Assembly (NCBI RefSeq): GCF_935825525.1
Contig: NZ_CAKXZT010000129.1
Coordinates: forward strand, 1 to 56,348
Length of the DNA: 56,348 nucleotides
Origin: Mesorhizobium escarrei
GTDB lineage: Bacteria; Pseudomonadota; Alphaproteobacteria; Rhizobiales; Rhizobiaceae
Direction of reading: 5' to 3'
The notes beneath the pieces are model-generated. The model ran no database searches and was not told where the DNA came from. It saw only the letters and a program-made list of their open reading frames with translations. Positions 49,666 through 56,348 of this stretch are shown here, piece by piece (the first letter of the stretch is position 1; each line of letters starts with the position of its first letter). Made by a program: the position numbers and the translations under genes.

Positions 49666-51824
49666 TCAGCCTCCAAATCGCATTGTCGCCGCCAGCTTGA
49701 GCGTGACGCCTGGCTCGTAAACTACACTCGTGGCCGATGCATTCAACGGGTTGGTGTATTTGACGTCGAACAAATTGTCGGCGCGGAAGTCGACCTTGAG
49801 ATTGTCGGTCGCCTGGTAGCTGGCGAAGGCGTTGACCAGCGTGTAGTCCCTGGCCACCGGGTTGCCCTTCGGCTTGCCATTATACTGTACCTCGCCGCCG
49901 ACGGTCAGCTTGTCCTTCAGAAAGCGGAAGCCGAGTTGCCCGGTGACCTGCGAAGAGGGGACGGTGACGAGGTCTGCCCGCTCGCCGTCGTAAGAGATGG
50001 TGTGGCCATCGATGATCGATGCAGAAAGCCCGGCGAAACCCCAGCTCGCGTCATAGACGGCTTCCATTTCGAAGCCGCGGATCCTGGCTTCTGCAAAGTT
50101 CTGGTACTGGAAGCAGATCGGGATGCCGGGGCCGAACGGGCAGCCGCTGGTCGGGTCGAATGCCGAAAGCGTTACACCATCGATATAGTCGTCGACATCG
50201 TTGTTGAAGTAGGCCGCCTTAAAACGAAACGCGTCATCGGCTTCGAGGAGGTCGTCGTGCTTGTAGTTGACGCCGAATTCGACGGTCTTGCCGATTTCAG
50301 GCTTCAGATCAGGATTGGGGAGAAACGGAAAGCTGACGCCTGCCGGATGATTGCCGCTGATGAGGGTTTCCGACAGCGACGGAGAGCGATATCCCTCGGC
50401 ATAGGTGCCGTAGAATTGCAGTCCCGAAAGGCTGGCGGTTTCGAACGGCGAGACGCCGACGGTGATGCGCGGCGACAGCCGGTCGCCGGAGGTTTCGCCG
50501 ACATCGCTTTCGAGCCTGTAGCTGTCGTAACGCAGGCCGGCGATAATTTCGAGCCAGTCCCAGCTGAGCTTGTCCTGGATGTAGGCGCCGGAAACGTTTC
50601 GCTTGCCCGAAGGGGTATAGAAACTGGCGCCGCCTGCGGCGCCACCCGTCTCGACATCGTCGCCAACCCAGTCGCCGCCATAGGTCAGCTCGTGCGCAAT
50701 GCCGGCGGTCTCGAACCGCGAGGTGTTCCAGATGTCGATGCCCGAAGTGCCGACATCGAAAGTCGACATCGAGCCCGCCGGCAGGACGATGGGAAGACCG
50801 GTGACCGGATCAACCGGTTTTGCGGAACCAGGCTCGTCATCTCCATGTTGGTCTTGTTATAGGAGACGTTGACGTGGAGATCGAGCCAGCTCTTGTCCTC
50901 ATCGGTGATGTTGTAGCGCGCCGTGAAGGTATTCGCCTCCAGGTCGACGTCATTCACCGGTGTGCCGCCGCTGACCTCGTTCCAGCCGTCGCTCGTGCCA
51001 TTCCAGCCCAGCTTCAGCTCGCTGTTTTCGCTCGGGCGGATGGTGGTCTTGAGAAGCCCGCTTAAAACGTCGAAGCCGGTGCCGTTGACCGTATCGCCGC
51101 CGCCATCCTTGTAGTCGTCGTAGTCGCGATAGACGATGTTGCCGAGGACATCCCAGTTTTCGTTGAAACGGTAGGCGCCGGCAGCGCTGGTCGTCCAGCC
51201 TTCGCCGTTGCTCTCGTGGCGTCCGGTCGCGGACGCCGCCCATGTCTCGCCGTCGCGAAGATAGTCGTCCGCGTCCTTGGTCTCGAACAGGACGACGCCG
51301 CCAATGGCCCCCGAGCCGTAGGTGTTGGCGACCGGGCCGCGAATGACGTCGACGGATTTGATGAGCTCCGGGTCGATATAGAAGGTCGATTGCGGGCCGT
51401 GGTCGGAGCGCTGGAAATTCTGTCGCGCACCGTCGACGATCACCGCGACGCGGCCGAAATCCTGCAAGCCACGGATGTTGATTGAGGAACTGACGCGCCT
51501 CGCGTCGGCCTGGACCGCCACACCCGGCACACCCAACAGCATGTCGTTAAGCCTCGTCGCCATGCGGCGTTCCAATTGCTCCTGATCGACATGGCTGACG
51601 GAGGCCAGGGAATCGATCGCCGTCTCGCTGGTGCGGCTGATGACTAGAATCTGGTCGAGCAGCGTTGCGCCTGCCGCGGCCGGCACAGCCTGCTCAGGCG
51701 TCTGCGCCTGTTTGGCCTGCTGCTGATCTGGTGCGGTTTGGGCGGCTTGTTGGGCATTGGCTGACGGGGTGAGCAGCGCGATCGCCGCAGCACCCGCCAG
51801 CAATGCCGCCATTCCGTTTGGCAT
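49666..51824 (-). pseudogene. hmuR: TonB-dependent haem receptor gene (hmuR-like), frameshifted as given
   Basis: The N-terminal frame, from about 51824, encodes a signal peptide (MAALLAGAAAIALLTPSANA), the TonB box region (DQILVISRT) and the plug domain (LLGVPGVAVQADARRVSSSI, then IRGPVANTYGSGAIGGV), and reads on to about 50820. The rest of the barrel (from PVDPVTGLPIVLPAG) is in another phase and ends at 49666, with a terminal strand FDVKYTNP to TMRFGG. The shift lies between about 50810 and 50875, near an A4 run (50818-50821). As written the protein is cut to its plug and first strands. A sequencing or assembly error is possible, since all other parts look conserved. The start codon is uncertain. 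Confidence 0.8.
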
Positions 51825-51830
51825 CGGTCG

Positions 51831-51926
51831 ATGCCCCAGAACGCCATGCCCCAGAATTCTATGCCAAGGATCCGGGCTGCTATTCGCCAGACCCGGCCGA
51901 CCCCAATTCGCCAACCCCATGCCCCA
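51831..51926. repeat. Three direct repeats of ATGCCCCA near the receptor start
   Basis: ATGCCCCAGA occurs at 51831-51840 and 51846-51855, and ATGCCCCA at 51919-51926. On the minus strand they lie just upstream of, or in, the start region of the receptor gene and make the choice of start codon uncertain. Confidence 0.5.
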
Positions 51927-52002
51927 ACTCCAAATGTCCTGGTTCGATGCTGGCTGGCTGGACGCTTGCCGGCTTTTCGACGTGTCCGGCTTCTTAAATC
52001 TT

Positions 52003-52064
52003 GACTTTACAAGTCCGGTATTGCACTGACTAATAAACATGAGTATTTAATTCAAGAAATTAAA
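52003..52064. promoter_or_regulatory. Divergent control region of the haem locus
   Basis: Two perfect inverted repeats lie between the receptor gene and hmuP: GACTT-TAC-AAGTC (52003-52015) and the AT-rich TTTAAT-N7-ATTAAA (52046-52064). The second is the kind of long AT-rich dyad used by iron regulators. Irr, RirA and HmuP act at such promoters in rhizobia, but I cannot assign which. The 304-base gap holds the promoters of both operons. Confidence 0.55.
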
Positions 52065-52127
52065 CGGCATTTCACGCAAGCGTCGAGCCAGCCGACCAGG
52101 CCCGGCCCAGGAAAGGGATCGAACCAG

Positions 52128-52379
52128 ATGAACACGCACAATCCCAATGACTTTCGGCCCAATGACTTTCGGCCCAGAGACGTTCGCCGCAATGACTTTC
52201 GCGATCGCGTCCGCCGTTCCGACGACAATTCGGCTCGTTTCGATCGGGTCCCGTTGACGGTGAGGACCCTGTCCAGCAACGCCCTGTTCCAGGGCGAGCA
52301 CGAGATCGGCATCGAGCATCACGGAGCGCTCTACCGGTTGAAGATCACCCGCCAGGGCAAGCTCATCCTCAACAAGTAG
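52128..52379 (+). CDS. hmuP: Hemin uptake protein HmuP with repeated N-terminus
   Basis: The 83-residue protein ends in the compact HmuP domain: SNALFQGEHEIGIEHHGALY, then RLKITRQGKLILNK. In Bradyrhizobium HmuP works with Irr as a co-activator of the haem receptor operon. The N-terminal 30 residues are unusual, with four copies of a 15-base unit (52146-52205) giving NDFRP, NDFRP, RDVRR and NDFRD. The family core alone is about 55-60 residues. The stop is 12 bases before hmuS. Confidence 0.88.
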   Translation: MNTHNPNDFRPNDFRPRDVRRNDFRDRVRRSDDNSARFDRVPLTVRTLSSNALFQGEHEIGIEHHGALYRLKITRQGKLILNK

Positions 52380-52390
52380 GTAATAAGAAT

Positions 52391-53452
52391 ATGGACCAGC
52401 GCGTAAAGCCCGCGCCGCACGAGATCCGGCGGGCGCGGGCAGACAATCCGAAGACGCGCGAGCGCGATCTCGCCGCCCAGCTTGGCATTTCGGAGGCCGA
52501 GCTGGTCGCCGCGCATTGCAGCGACGGCGTCGTCCGCGTCGAGCCGCGCGTCAATGATCTTCTGACCGGCCTCGAGGCCGTCGGCGAGGTCATGGCGCTG
52601 ACGCGCAATGAAAGCGCTGTGCACGAGAAGATCGGCGTCTACGACAAGGTCGTGACCGGTAACCACAATGCCATGGTGCTTGGCGAGAACATCGACCTGC
52701 GCATCTTCCCGAAAGTCTGGGCGCACGGCGTTGCCGTCGAAAAGCGCGACGGCGGCGATATCAGGCGCAGCCTGCAGTTCTTCGATAAGGCAGGCGAGGC
52801 GGTGCACAAGGTGCATCTGCGGCCGGCGTCGAACCTCTATGCCTATCAGAAGCTGGTGGGCGAACTGGAATCGCCGAACCAGGAGTCGACCGTTTCGATC
52901 TCAGAAGGCGGGCTTGAAAGCGGGGCCGAGGCTTCCGACGCTTCCGCTGACGTCGACGATCTGCGCGATCGCTGGAGCCGGCTGACCGACGTGCATCAGT
53001 TCTTCGGCATGCTGAAGACGCTGAAGCTCGACCGCCGCCAGGCGATGCGCATGGTTGGCCAGGATTTCGCCTGGCTGCTCGACAACGATGCCGTCAGCGC
53101 CATGTTTGATCATGCCGCCGAGGGCGAGATGCCGATCATGTGCTTTGTCGGCAATCGCGGCTGCATCCAGATCCATTCGGGCCCGATCAAGTCGATCAAG
53201 CCGATGGGGCCGTGTATGAACGTGCTGGACGAGGCCTTCCACCTGCATCTGCGGACCGACCACATCCAAGAGGTCTGGGCCGTGCGCAAGCCGACCAAGG
53301 ACGGCCATGTCACGTCTCTCGAAGCCTATGGCGCCGACGGCAAGATGATCATCCAGTTCTTCGGCAAGCGCCATGAAGGCGAAAGCGAACGCGAGGACTG
53401 GCGGTTTCTGGCAGAGAACCTGCCGCGCATTCCAAGCCCGACGTCAGCCTGA
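52391..53452 (+). CDS. hmuS: Hemin-degrading/haem-trafficking factor HmuS
   Basis: The 353-residue cytoplasmic protein belongs to the HemS/ChuX-like two-repeat family. The first repeat has HEKIGVYDKV and LGENIDLRIFPKVWAHG; the second has MPIMCFVGNRGCIQIHSGP and LDEAFHLHLRTDHI, with the conserved haem-ligand His region. It receives haem from HmuV-driven import, and family members degrade it or pass it to haem oxygenases. The gene is 12 bases after hmuP and 12 before hmuT. Confidence 0.93.
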   Translation: MDQRVKPAPHEIRRARADNPKTRERDLAAQLGISEAELVAAHCSDGVVRVEPRVNDLLTGLEAVGEVMALTRNESAVHEKIGVYDKVVTGNHNAMVLGENIDLRIFPKVWAHGVAVEKRDGGDIRRSLQFFDKAGEAVHKVHLRPASNLYAYQKLVGELESPNQESTVSISEGGLESGAEASDASADVDDLRDRWSRLTDVHQFFGMLKTLKLDRRQAMRMVGQDFAWLLDNDAVSAMFDHAAEGEMPIMCFVGNRGCIQIHSGPIKSIKPMGPCMNVLDEAFHLHLRTDHIQEVWAVRKPTKDGHVTSLEAYGADGKMIIQFFGKRHEGESEREDWRFLAENLPRIPSPTSA

Positions 53453-53463
53453 GGAAAACGACG

Positions 53464-54363
53464 ATGGCTCCTTTGCTTAAACGGGCCTGTGTTTTCAGAA
53501 TGGCGCTTGGGGCCACGATGTGCCTTTGCGTGGCCTTTGCGCTGCCGGCCCGTGCTGCCGAAGCGACGGAGGTCTTCGCCGATCCGTCGAAGATAGCGGC
53601 CATCGGCGGTTCGATCACCGAGATCGTCTTTGCGCTCAGCGAGCAGGACCGGCTGGTCGCTCGCGATTCGACCAGCCGTTATCCCGAGGCGGCGCTCGGG
53701 CTGCCTGACGTCGGCTACATGCGCCAGCTGTCGCCGGAAGGCGTGCTGTCGGTCAATCCGTCAGGCATCCTGGCGCTGCACGGCAGCGGCCCGAAGGAAG
53801 CCGTCGACGTGCTGAAGACGAGCGTCCCGTTCATCGAGGTGCCCGAGCGTTACGACCGTGAAGGCATTCTCGAAAAGATCCGCATCGTCGGCAAGGCGCT
53901 TGGCACCGACGTCAAGGCCGATGCGCTTGCAGCCGAGATCGACGCCAGGCTGAAGGCCGGCGAAAAGCAGACGTCCGCGATCAAGGAGCGCAAGCGCGTG
54001 CTGTTCGTGCTGTCGATGCAGGGCGGCAAGATTCTCGCTTCCGGCGGCGACACCGCCGCCGACGGCATCGTCAAGCTTTCTGGCGGCGTCAATGCGATCG
54101 ACGGCTATTCCGGCTACAAGCAACTGTCCGACGAGGCTGTCATCACCGCCAGGCCGGACGTGATCCTGATGATGAACAATGCCGGTCCCGGCGTATCGGA
54201 CGACGAATTGTTCGCGCACCCGTCCATCCGGTCGACACCGGCGGGTGCGGCGCGCAAGGTGGTCCGCATGGATGGCGGCTATCTGCTCGGCTTCGGGCCG
54301 CGCACCGCCGACGTCATCCGCGACCTTGCCGCCTCGCTTTATGGCGGGCAGGCCGCGGACTGA
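53464..54363 (+). CDS. hmuT: Periplasmic haem-binding protein HmuT
   Basis: The 299-residue protein has a signal peptide (MALGATMCLCVAFALPARA) and a class III binding-protein fold: KIAAIGGSITEIVFALSEQD, the haem-ligand Tyr in VGYMRQLSPEGVLSVNP, VPFIEVPERYDREGI, and a long backbone helix. The C-terminal GYLLGFGPRTADVIRDLA is a typical end. It carries haem across the periplasm to HmuUV. Confidence 0.92.
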   Translation: MAPLLKRACVFRMALGATMCLCVAFALPARAAEATEVFADPSKIAAIGGSITEIVFALSEQDRLVARDSTSRYPEAALGLPDVGYMRQLSPEGVLSVNPSGILALHGSGPKEAVDVLKTSVPFIEVPERYDREGILEKIRIVGKALGTDVKADALAAEIDARLKAGEKQTSAIKERKRVLFVLSMQGGKILASGGDTAADGIVKLSGGVNAIDGYSGYKQLSDEAVITARPDVILMMNNAGPGVSDDELFAHPSIRSTPAGAARKVVRMDGGYLLGFGPRTADVIRDLAASLYGGQAAD

Positions 54364-54374
54364 GCGGGCGCCCG

Positions 54375-55475
54375 ATGGTGGATCAATCGATCGCTGGTGC
54401 GGGCACTATGGCGACAGCATCCGATGGCGACCGTTCGCGGCGGGCGCGCATAGTCATCCTGCTTTTGTGCCTGGGACTTGCCGTTGCCGTTCTGTTGTCG
54501 CTGACCTCAGGCGCATCCGATGCCTCGGCCGTCAGCGTCATTGGCGATTGGCTGTTGGGTGCAGCACCCGGCAATGAGGCGATGAGCGCGCGAGACCGCC
54601 TGATCGTCTACGACATCCGCCTGCCGCGCGTCACGCTCGGTGTGCTGATCGGCGCAGCGCTTGCCGTCTCCGGCGCGGTGCTGCAAGGACTGTTCCGCAA
54701 CCCGCTGGCAGACCCCGGTCTCATCGGCGTTTCGGCAGGAGCGAGCCTCGGCGCGGTGGCTGTCATCGTGCTTGGCGCAACGGTGCTGGCGCCGCTAATT
54801 TCAGTGCTGGGCACACTCGCTCTGCCGCTGGCGGCGCTCTGCGGCGGGCTGGCGACGACATTGCTGCTTTATCAGGTCGCCACTAGGCAAGGTCGAACAT
54901 CGGTCGCCACCATGCTGCTTGCCGGCATTGCACTGGCGGCCCTTGCCATGGCACTGACCGGTATCCTGATCTTCATGGCTGACGACCGGCAGTTGCGCGA
55001 CCTGACTTTTTGGCAGCTCGGCTCGCTTGCCGGCGCGACCTGGCAGAAAATCGGCTCCGTCGGGCCTGTGATCGTGCTGGCGCTGGCGGCGATGCCGTTC
55101 CTGGCGCGCGGCCTCAACGCGCTGGCGCTGGGCGAAGCCACCGCCGGCCATCTCGGCATTCCGGTGCAGCGGCTGAAATACACTGCCATCATCGGCGTTT
55201 CGGCTGCAGTCGGGGCGTCTGTCGCCGTCAGCGGTGGCATCGGCTTTGTCGGCATCGTCGTGCCGCATCTGCTGCGCCTGGCCATCGGCCCGGACAATCG
55301 TTATCTGCTGCCGGCGTCGGCCCTGCTTGGCGCTTGCCTGCTGCTGCTGGCCGATGCCGTCGCCCGCACCATCGTGGCGCCGGCGGAGCTGCCGATCGGC
55401 ATCGTCACCGCGATCGCCGGCGCCCCGTTCTTCCTCTGGATCCTGCTGCGCAAGCGTGGCGTCGTTGATCTGTGA
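54375..55475 (+). CDS. hmuU: Haem ABC transporter permease HmuU
   Basis: The 366-residue FecCD-family permease has about ten spans. It has the entry motif IRLPRVTLGVLIGAALAVSG, the GLFRNPLADPGLIGVSAGA signature and GGIGFVGIVVPHLLRLAIGP as the coupling region. An N-terminal cytoplasmic stretch of 35 residues precedes the first span; an ATG at 54408 would shorten it. Its stop codon lies in the first copy of a 15-base tandem duplication at 55470-55499. Confidence 0.93.
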   Translation: MVDQSIAGAGTMATASDGDRSRRARIVILLLCLGLAVAVLLSLTSGASDASAVSVIGDWLLGAAPGNEAMSARDRLIVYDIRLPRVTLGVLIGAALAVSGAVLQGLFRNPLADPGLIGVSAGASLGAVAVIVLGATVLAPLISVLGTLALPLAALCGGLATTLLLYQVATRQGRTSVATMLLAGIALAALAMALTGILIFMADDRQLRDLTFWQLGSLAGATWQKIGSVGPVIVLALAAMPFLARGLNALALGEATAGHLGIPVQRLKYTAIIGVSAAVGASVAVSGGIGFVGIVVPHLLRLAIGPDNRYLLPASALLGACLLLLADAVARTIVAPAELPIGIVTAIAGAPFFLWILLRKRGVVDL

Positions 55476-55549
55476 GTGGGGGACCTGTGAGTGGCGGACC
55501 CGCGAGAGGACTTTTCATGATCGAAGTGCGGGCATGATCGAAGCGCGGG
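55470..55549 (+). repeat. Two adjacent tandem duplications at the hmuU-hmuV junction
   Basis: A 15-base unit is repeated at 55470-55484 and 55485-55499 with one difference. A 17-base unit is repeated at 55516-55532 and 55533-55549 with one difference. The second duplication contains the hmuV start codon and so produces two ATGs. Confidence 0.9.
55517..55537 (+). other. Six-codon ORF overlapping the hmuV start
   Basis: The first copy of the duplicated start (ATG at 55517) follows an AGAGGA site and encodes MIEVRA before a TGA at 55535-55537 that overlaps the hmuV ATG (ATGA). Ribosomes would meet this ATG first, and hmuV would depend on coupling or reinitiation. Confidence 0.6.
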
Positions 55550-56316
55550 ATGTCTCGGTGGCGATCGGCGGCAAGCGCATCGTCGCCAATGTCGATTTCG
55601 ACATGCGGCCTGGCGAAATCGCGGCCATCGTCGGTCCCAACGGTTCGGGCAAGACGACCTTCCTGAGGGCGCTGTCCGGCGATCTTGCCTATTCCGGAGA
55701 GGTCACCATCAACGGCCGCGACCTGTCGGCGATGAAACCGGTCGAGACAGCCATGCTGCGCGCCGTGCTGCCGCAGGCGACGACGCTGTCGTTTCCCTTC
55801 ACGGTGCGCGAGATCGTCAGGTTCGGCCTGCTCGGCGGCCGCTCGGGCGCGCTGCCCGGCGAGGATGAGCGCCTGCCCGAACGGGCGCTGGCGCGCGTCG
55901 ATCTCGACGGCTTTGCCGGCCGTTTCTACCAGGAGCTTTCGGGCGGCGAGCAGCAGCGCGTGCAGTTGGCCCGGGTGCTCTGCCAGGTCTGGGCGCCGGT
56001 CCTCGACGGCAAACCGCGCTATCTCTTCTTAGACGAGCCGGTTTCCAGCCTCGACATCAAGCACCAATTGATCATCATGAACATCGCCCGCGATTTCGTC
56101 AGAAGGGGCGGCGGCGTTGTCGCCATCCTGCACGACCTCAATTTGACGGCCATGTATGCCGACCGGATCTTCGTCATGCATCGCGGCAGGCTTGCCGCCA
56201 CCGGCTCACCGCAGGACGTACTGAGCGACGATCTGATCGAAAAAGTGTTCGATTGCCGGCTGCGGGGCGGCGTGCTGCCGGCCGGAGACATGCCGTCGTC
56301 GCAGTCAGCGGCGTAA
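55534..56316 (+). CDS. hmuV: Haem ABC transporter ATPase HmuV
   Basis: The 260-residue ATPase has Walker A GPNGSGKTT (34-42), the signature LSGGEQQRVQLARVL, Walker B YLFLDEPVSSLD and the switch His in VAILHDLNLTAMYADR. It drives haem import through HmuU. The frame could extend upstream, but ATG 55534 fits the family start (MIEARDVSVAIGG). Only 32 bases follow its stop in the window; they are C/T-rich and may begin another intergenic repeat. Confidence 0.93.
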   Translation: MIEARDVSVAIGGKRIVANVDFDMRPGEIAAIVGPNGSGKTTFLRALSGDLAYSGEVTINGRDLSAMKPVETAMLRAVLPQATTLSFPFTVREIVRFGLLGGRSGALPGEDERLPERALARVDLDGFAGRFYQELSGGEQQRVQLARVLCQVWAPVLDGKPRYLFLDEPVSSLDIKHQLIIMNIARDFVRRGGGVVAILHDLNLTAMYADRIFVMHRGRLAATGSPQDVLSDDLIEKVFDCRLRGGVLPAGDMPSSQSAA

Positions 56317-56348
56317 GTTCCCCTTCTTCCTTCTCCCCTTGTGAGGCC

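Noticed and set aside
50818..50821. Phase-variation tract in the receptor gene
   Set aside because: A run of only four A residues is too short to support a slippage switch without further evidence; the frameshift itself is kept as a finding.

Overview
The window is high-GC alphaproteobacterial DNA, most probably from the chromosome of a Mesorhizobium-type rhizobium or a close relative. The evidence is the acpXL–fabF–fabF–adh–lpxXL cluster for the very-long-chain acyl group of lipid A, which is typical of Rhizobiales; a complete hmuPSTUV haem-uptake operon with divergent receptor and tonB genes; a PutR/PutA pair; and several copies of a palindromic intergenic repeat of the rhizobial type. I see no rRNA, tRNA, CRISPR array or insertion sequence. 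Species assignment is inference.

Layout. 1-2.7 kb: a VOC protein with an AraC-type regulator, a small membrane protein, a palindromic repeat and a TerB-domain protein. 2.7-9.1 kb (minus strand): an M20 peptidase followed by a peptide-type ABC transporter whose two ATPases are fused. 9.3-11.5 kb: an L,D-transpeptidase, a repeat element, an SDR gene with a decayed 3' end, and a divergent TetR regulator with a twin operator between them. 11.5-16.6 kb (minus): the lipid A very-long-chain acyl operon. 16.7-21.3 kb: a histidine phosphatase, an AEC permease, a succinate-semialdehyde dehydrogenase and an aldose epimerase. 21.5-25.4 kb: a small unknown protein, a Liv-type periplasmic binding protein without permeases, and a membrane class III nucleotide cyclase, together a candidate binding-protein-gated cyclase. 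25.7-35.3 kb (plus): one long catabolic operon with a GntR/FadR regulator, an ABM-fold protein, an HpaI aldolase, a D-2-hydroxyacid dehydrogenase, a full carbohydrate ABC importer and a large protein that may be a sugar lactonase.

35.5-43 kb: a DUF899 protein, a membrane GGDEF-EAL protein divergent from a PhcB-like methyltransferase, a 2-keto-3-deoxygluconate-type kinase, and a YtkA-like/di-haem peroxidase pair. 43.1-47.4 kb: putR and putA, divergent. 47.7-56.3 kb: the haem locus. On the minus strand lie a TonB-dependent receptor gene that is frameshifted as given, a small periplasmic protein, tonB and an IsdG/HmuQ-like haem monooxygenase. On the plus strand lie hmuP, hmuS, hmuT, hmuU and hmuV.

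The points that most deserve a second look are the binding protein-cyclase pair; the second ketosynthase of the lipid A cluster, which has lost its Cys and one His like a chain-length factor; the sugar-acid/lactone operon; and the haem locus, where hmuR is frameshifted and hmuV is preceded by two tandem duplications that create a six-codon decoy ORF overlapping its start. Short tandem duplications recur in the window (ABC linker, HmuP N-terminus, hmuR leader, hmuU-hmuV junction).
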